Below, one piece after another: positions 41,249 through 44,656 of a DNA stretch of 44,656 nucleotides; within the stretch, counting starts at the first letter, position 1; each line of letters opens with the position of its first letter. The position numbers were made by a program, and so were the translations under genes. Origin of the DNA: Flavobacterium sp. (GTDB lineage Bacteria; Bacteroidota; Bacteroidia; Flavobacteriales; Flavobacteriaceae); the NCBI RefSeq assembly GCF_027484945.1, contig NZ_JAIXRZ010000009.1, positions 1-44,656 of the forward strand, given 5' to 3'. The notes under the pieces were generated by a model, which saw nothing but the letters and a program-made list of their open reading frames with translations, was not told where the DNA came from and searched no databases.

Positions 41249-41707
41249 TTATCGTTTAACTTTTACAGCATCGGGAACCAGCACTGTATAATCGCCACCA
41301 TTTCGGATCACATCGCGAACAATACTTGAGGAGATGAATGAGGTTTTGGCTGCAGTCAATAAGAATACGGTTTCAATTTTCGATAATTTTCGATTGGTAT
41401 GTGCAATGGCTTTTTCAAATTCAAAATCGGCCGGGTTGCGCAATCCCCGTAAGATAAAATCGGCTTTTTCTTTTTTGCATAAATCAATGGTCAAACCTTC
41501 GTACGTAATCACCCGAACTTTCGGTTCATCTTTAAAAGCCTCTTCAATAAACTGTTTGCGCTCCTCAAGCGTAAACATGTATTTTTTATCCGAATTGACT
41601 CCAATGGCTACAATTACTTCATCAAAAAGGGAAACTCCACGCTGGATGATGTCAAAATGTCCCAACGTAATTGGATCAAAGGAACCGGGAAAAATCGCTT
41701 GTTTCAT
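41249..41707 (-). CDS. coaD: Phosphopantetheine adenylyltransferase
   Basis: 152-residue enzyme for the penultimate step of coenzyme A synthesis. The nucleotidyltransferase motif AIFPGSFDPITLGHFD contains T-x-G-H (residues 15-18), and ISSSIVRDVIRNGGD is the C-terminal ISSTxIR-like motif. It follows ddl by 42 bases on the same strand, so the two may be cotranscribed. Confidence 0.97.
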   Translation of the reverse strand: MKQAIFPGSFDPITLGHFDIIQRGVSLFDEVIVAIGVNSDKKYMFTLEERKQFIEEAFKDEPKVRVITYEGLTIDLCKKEKADFILRGLRNPADFEFEKAIAHTNRKLSKIETVFLLTAAKTSFISSSIVRDVIRNGGDYTVLVPDAVKVKR

Positions 41708-41749
41708 GCGGTAAAGTTAATTTATAATTATAAAGATTCTTAGAGGCTC

Positions 41750-42739
41750 TTACAATTTAGCCCAAATTGTTTTTCGCTCCATGGCCAGCTGAATTTCATT
41801 TTCTAATAAATCGCTAAAAGCCATTTTTGCATGTGCTGCTTGTTGTGGAAAAATACTTTGTGGCGAAAGTCCGGGATTCGTATTCATTTCGATAAAATAC
41901 GGAATTCCATCCATTACAATGAAATCGGTCCGCGAAAATCCAGTCATCCCCAATGCTTCATAGGCTTTTTTTGCAGTTGATTTTACTAATGCTTCCGTTG
42001 CAACATCTAATCGCGCAGGTGTAATTTCTTCTGATTTTCCTTGGTATTTGGCCTCATAATCAAAAAAAGCATTTTGAGAAACGATTTCGGTTATTCCCAA
42101 TACAAGAATTTCCCCTTTGTAACGTAAAACGCCAACAGAAACTTCAGTCCCTTTTAGGTACGACTCAATTAAAATATCATGGTCTTCTGCAAAAGCAAAC
42201 GCTAAAGCTTGATCTAATTCATCTAAATTATTAACCATGGAAACGCCCAATGAACTTCCCGATTGATTGGGTTTTACAAAAAAGGGAAGCCCTAAGGTAT
42301 CCGCTAGTAGTTGTCCATTAATTGCATCTCCAAAACGTAAATAGACCGATTTTGCTTTTGGGATATCAAACTTTGAAATCACGGATAGTGTATCGCGTTT
42401 ATTGAATGTAAGTGCCGATTGGTAAAAATTACATCCGGTATAGGGTAAATCGATTAATTCCCAATAGGCTTGCAAATGACCGTCTTCACCAGGGGTTCCG
42501 TGAACAGTATTGATAGCGACATCAAATTGTATTTTTTTTCCATGGTGTTGAAATGAAAAATCGCTTTTATCGAGTGCGATTTTTTCTCCCCCAACCAGTA
42601 CATACCAACCTTCTTTTAGAATATGAACTTCAAAAGGGGTATGTTTTTTTGTGTCCAATTCGTTTAAAATCAATTGGCCACTACGTAACGAAATTACCGA
42701 TTCATCGGAATATCCGCCCATAACTACTGCAATATTCAT
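41750..42739 (-). CDS. ddl: D-alanine-D-alanine ligase
   Basis: 329-residue ATP-grasp enzyme that joins two D-Ala for peptidoglycan precursors. Seen: VMGGYSDESVISLRSG at the N-terminus, PFFVKPNQSGSSLGVS (Lys for ATP and Ser-rich loop), LIESYLKGTEVSVGVL, and EMNTNPGLSPQSIFPQ with the Mg-binding Glu and Asn. Its promoter element is at 42766-42773. Confidence 0.97.
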   Translation of the reverse strand: MNIAVVMGGYSDESVISLRSGQLILNELDTKKHTPFEVHILKEGWYVLVGGEKIALDKSDFSFQHHGKKIQFDVAINTVHGTPGEDGHLQAYWELIDLPYTGCNFYQSALTFNKRDTLSVISKFDIPKAKSVYLRFGDAINGQLLADTLGLPFFVKPNQSGSSLGVSMVNNLDELDQALAFAFAEDHDILIESYLKGTEVSVGVLRYKGEILVLGITEIVSQNAFFDYEAKYQGKSEEITPARLDVATEALVKSTAKKAYEALGMTGFSRTDFIVMDGIPYFIEMNTNPGLSPQSIFPQQAAHAKMAFSDLLENEIQLAMERKTIWAKL

Positions 42740-42765
42740 CGGGGATAAATTTTAGATGTACGATA

Positions 42766-42773
42766 CAAAAATA
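42766..42773 (-). promoter_or_regulatory. -7 promoter element of ddl-coaD
   Basis: TATTTTTG on the minus strand matches the consensus and ends 26 bases before the ddl start. No -33 at standard spacing seen. Confidence 0.5.
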
Positions 42774-42797
42774 GCATAATTGTTGCAACTAAAATCC

Positions 42798-42805
42798 TAT
42801 CTTTG
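42798..42805 (+). promoter_or_regulatory. -7 promoter element of the PASTA-rluD genes
   Basis: TATCTTTG matches the consensus and ends 16 bases before the ATG at 42822. A TTG at 42780-42782 is at 15 bases, slightly short. Confidence 0.5.
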
Positions 42806-42821
42806 CTAGAAATTGAACACG

Positions 42822-43442
42822 ATGCGTTTACGGAATTATTTGACCACTAAAGTCTTTTTTGCCCAAATGGCAGCGGCACTACTAATTGTCGGTGTTTTGG
42901 GTTTTTTGTTTTTCCATTGGATCACTTTTGTAACCAATCATGGTGAAGAAATTACCGTTCCCAATTTGAGCAAAATGACGCCCGAGCAGGCTGAAACCGT
43001 GTTGGATGAATTGGACTTGGACTATGAAATTATCGACACCGTTGATTATATTGCTGACTTTCCAAAATTGACTATTGTACAGCAGGAACCTACGGCGGGA
43101 AGTAAGGTTAAAGGAGGACGTACGCTTTATTTAAAAATCAATGCGGCAACATTTACGATGGTTGCTTTGCCTGATCTGATTGAAAAAACGCACCGACAAG
43201 CCGTGCCGACATTAAAAGCAGTTGGTTTGCTAGAAGGTGAAATTACCTACAAACCCTATGTTGGTAAAGACATGGTCTTAGAAATGTGGATGAACGGTAA
43301 AAAGATAAAACCAGGAACCAAAGTGTTAAAGTCCTCAAAAATCGATTTAGTCTTGGGTGATGGAAAAGTGGTTTTTGAAGAAACAGCATCCGATTCAATT
43401 CCCGATACGGAACCCCAAGATAGTATCTCCGATGGATTCTAA
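42822..43442 (+). CDS. Membrane-anchored PASTA-domain protein
   Basis: 206 residues: short cytoplasmic N-terminus, one transmembrane helix (about 15-35), and two or three PASTA modules (GEEITVPNLSKMTPEQAETVLDEL is split by a short linker from the second, beginning VALPDLIEKTHRQAVPTL). The end is acidic (PDTEPQDSISDGF). PASTA modules bind peptidoglycan or penicillin-like compounds. Position between ddl and rluD fits a cell-wall-related role, unproven. The start chosen is ATG 42822; a TTG three codons upstream is in frame. It overlaps rluD by 11 bases. Confidence 0.88.
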   Translation: MRLRNYLTTKVFFAQMAAALLIVGVLGFLFFHWITFVTNHGEEITVPNLSKMTPEQAETVLDELDLDYEIIDTVDYIADFPKLTIVQQEPTAGSKVKGGRTLYLKINAATFTMVALPDLIEKTHRQAVPTLKAVGLLEGEITYKPYVGKDMVLEMWMNGKKIKPGTKVLKSSKIDLVLGDGKVVFEETASDSIPDTEPQDSISDGF

Positions 43443-44472
43443 TGCAATTGGGTTAGAACCCGAGGACGAACTTTTTGAACACTTTCGGTTCGAAGTATCG
43501 AAAGGACAGGGTTTGTTGCGAATCGATAAGTACCTCCAATTACAAATTCCTAATATTTCTCGAAATAAAATACAAAATGCCGCCGACAGCGGTACGATAC
43601 TCGTTAATGAACTCAGCGTAAAGTCGAATTATAAAGTAAAACCGGGTGATTGTATACGAATTGTATTGTCCCACCCACCGTTTGAGCATAAGATTATCCC
43701 AGAACCAATTCCCATCGATATTGTGTATGAAGATGATGCTTTAGTTGTGATTAATAAGCCGCCGGGTTTGGTCGTTCATCCGGGTCATGGAAATTATACA
43801 GGAACCTTAGTTAATGCTTTGGCTTATCACTATGGAAATCGGTTGCCTTTAAATAGTTCCGAGCGTCCGGGTTTGGTTCATCGCATAGATAAAGATACTT
43901 CGGGTTTATTGGTTGTGGCTAAGACTGAACAAGCAATGACGCATTTGGCAAAACAATTTGAAGAAAAAACTTCGGAGCGCGAGTATATTGCTCTTGTTTG
44001 GGGAAATGTTGAGAACGCTGAGGGGACAATTGAAGGCAATATTGCACGTCATCTTCGCGATCGTATGCAAATGGCGGTTTTTGACGATCCTGAGATTGGT
44101 AAGTATGCGGTTACCCATTATAAAGTCCTTGAACGATTAGGATATGTGACCTTGGTTTCTTGTAAGTTGGAAACAGGGAGAACACATCAAATCCGTGTGC
44201 ACATGAAACATATCGGTCACACCTTATTTAACGATGAACGTTATGGAGGCAATACAATTTTAAAAGGCACGACTTTTACCAAATACAAGCAATTTGTGGA
44301 AAATTGTTTTACCGTATTACCACGTCAGGCGCTACATGCTAAAACGCTAGGTTTTGTTCATCCAACAACAGGTGAAATGATGCGGTTTGATTCTGAAATC
44401 CCCAACGACTTAGTAGAATGTATTTCAAAATGGCGCACCTATTCCAAATCACATACTTTAGAAGAAGATTAA
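43432..44472 (+). CDS. rluD: Ribosomal large subunit pseudouridine synthase, RluD-like
   Basis: 346-residue RluA/RluD-type synthase. N-terminal S4 domain (about 25-85) with LRIDKYLQLQIPNISRNKIQ, then the catalytic domain with HRIDKDTSGLLVVAKT (catalytic Asp) and GRTHQIRVHMKHIGH. RluD makes pseudouridines 1911, 1915 and 1917 in helix 69 of 23S rRNA in E. coli; which residues here are modified cannot be read. Start at 43432 (MDSNAIGLEPED), which overlaps the PASTA gene by 11 bases; a longer in-frame start at 43357 lies wholly in that gene. Confidence 0.95.
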   Translation: MDSNAIGLEPEDELFEHFRFEVSKGQGLLRIDKYLQLQIPNISRNKIQNAADSGTILVNELSVKSNYKVKPGDCIRIVLSHPPFEHKIIPEPIPIDIVYEDDALVVINKPPGLVVHPGHGNYTGTLVNALAYHYGNRLPLNSSERPGLVHRIDKDTSGLLVVAKTEQAMTHLAKQFEEKTSEREYIALVWGNVENAEGTIEGNIARHLRDRMQMAVFDDPEIGKYAVTHYKVLERLGYVTLVSCKLETGRTHQIRVHMKHIGHTLFNDERYGGNTILKGTTFTKYKQFVENCFTVLPRQALHAKTLGFVHPTTGEMMRFDSEIPNDLVECISKWRTYSKSHTLEED

Positions 44473-44493
44473 TAATTTTTTAAATCATAAAAA

Positions 44494-44526
44494 ATGCCTC
44501 AAATAGTGTCTAACTTTTTGGGGCAT
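44494..44526. terminator. Terminator between rluD and the type IX-secreted protein gene
   Basis: Ten-pair stem ATGCCTCAAA / TTTGGGGCAT (44494-44503 and 44517-44526; one G-T) with a T-run on the minus strand; it can serve the minus-strand gene and perhaps rluD. Confidence 0.65.
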
Positions 44527-44548
44527 GTTTATTAGTTGGAGGCTTTTT

Positions 44549-44656
44549 TTATTTGATGATTACTTTTTGGGTTACCGATTCGTTTCCAACTTCCATTTTG
44601 AAAAAATAGAAACCACTTGGAATGTCTTTTATTTCCAAGGTATTGTTGGAAAACGA
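44549..44656 (-). CDS. C-terminal end of a type IX secretion (type A sorting domain) protein
   Basis: Only the last 35 residues are in the window, the start lying off the right edge. The sequence runs NTLEIKDIPSGFYFFKMEV then GNESVTQKVIIK and stops: the pattern of T9SS type A C-terminal sorting domains, with the IPSGFYFF core and a Lys-rich KVIIK end. The full protein would be exported by a Sec signal and then by the type IX system to the surface or outside. The cargo identity cannot be told. Confidence 0.85.
   Translation of the reverse strand, partial: SFSNNTLEIKDIPSGFYFFKMEVGNESVTQKVIIK

Noticed and set aside
42813..42821. TTG start three codons upstream of the PASTA gene ATG
   Set aside because: The -7 element at 42798-42805 and the ATG at 42822 fit better, and an alternative start is unnecessary.

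Overview
This window looks like a chromosomal stretch from a member of the Flavobacteriaceae (Bacteroidota). It is AT-rich, Shine-Dalgarno sequences are essentially absent, and many genes are preceded by the Bacteroidota -7 promoter element TAnnTTTG. Gene content agrees: a type IX secretion sorting domain at the right edge, bacillithiol and menaquinone genes, an exported Fe/Mn superoxide dismutase and several lipoproteins. No prophage, transposase, CRISPR array or integron is visible. The window is mostly housekeeping with a few accessory loci.

Region 1 (1-6.7 kb, minus strand) is fatty-acid degradation: a MarR regulator with an 18-bp palindromic operator, a FadN-type hydroxyacyl-CoA dehydrogenase/enoyl-CoA hydratase, a thiolase cut by the left edge, and a long-chain acyl-CoA ligase. 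An SRAP (HMCES/YedK) DNA-protein crosslinking protein and a GC-rich, repeat-like intergenic island lie among them. Region 2 (6.7-15.4 kb) has a membrane sulfatase/LTA-synthase-like protein followed by an anchored tyrosine phosphatase-like protein, then an array of degenerate 8-bp repeats, a small secreted protein, purL and a beta-rich lipoprotein. Region 3 (15.5-19.8 kb) has menI-menF, bshB1, a second array of the same 8-bp repeat family, tRNA-His with its own promoter and terminator, a secreted unknown and an M28 peptidase lipoprotein.

Region 4 (19.9-24.2 kb) is the most interesting. It is a sulfur/persulfide detoxification locus: DUF1801 protein, Crp/Fnr regulator with a three-cysteine cassette, TauE/SafE permease, CstB-like persulfide dioxygenase-rhodanese fusion, DUF2892 membrane protein, thioredoxin, and a small secreted Cys/Lys-rich protein. 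The two promoters that follow the regulator gene carry related GTAAC-N4-GTTAC-type sites at exactly the same distance from imperfect -7 elements. This suggests a Crp/Fnr-controlled counterpart of the staphylococcal cst operon.

Region 5 (24.3-33.0 kb) has an aminotransferase, an aspartyl-protease/PDZ protein, DUF1573, valS behind a structured 5' leader, an M28 peptidase with a propeller and PDZ domain, and a single-domain response regulator. Region 6 (33.1-38.8 kb, minus) is rsfS-ftsH, a terminator-promoter junction, then LUD protein-cdsA-psd-acyl-CoA-binding protein-SOD, joining phospholipid synthesis to membrane quality control. Region 7 (38.8-44.7 kb) has birA, pyrE with an SRPBCC protein, a Nudix hydrolase, ddl-coaD, a PASTA protein with rluD, and the last 35 residues of a type IX-secreted protein.
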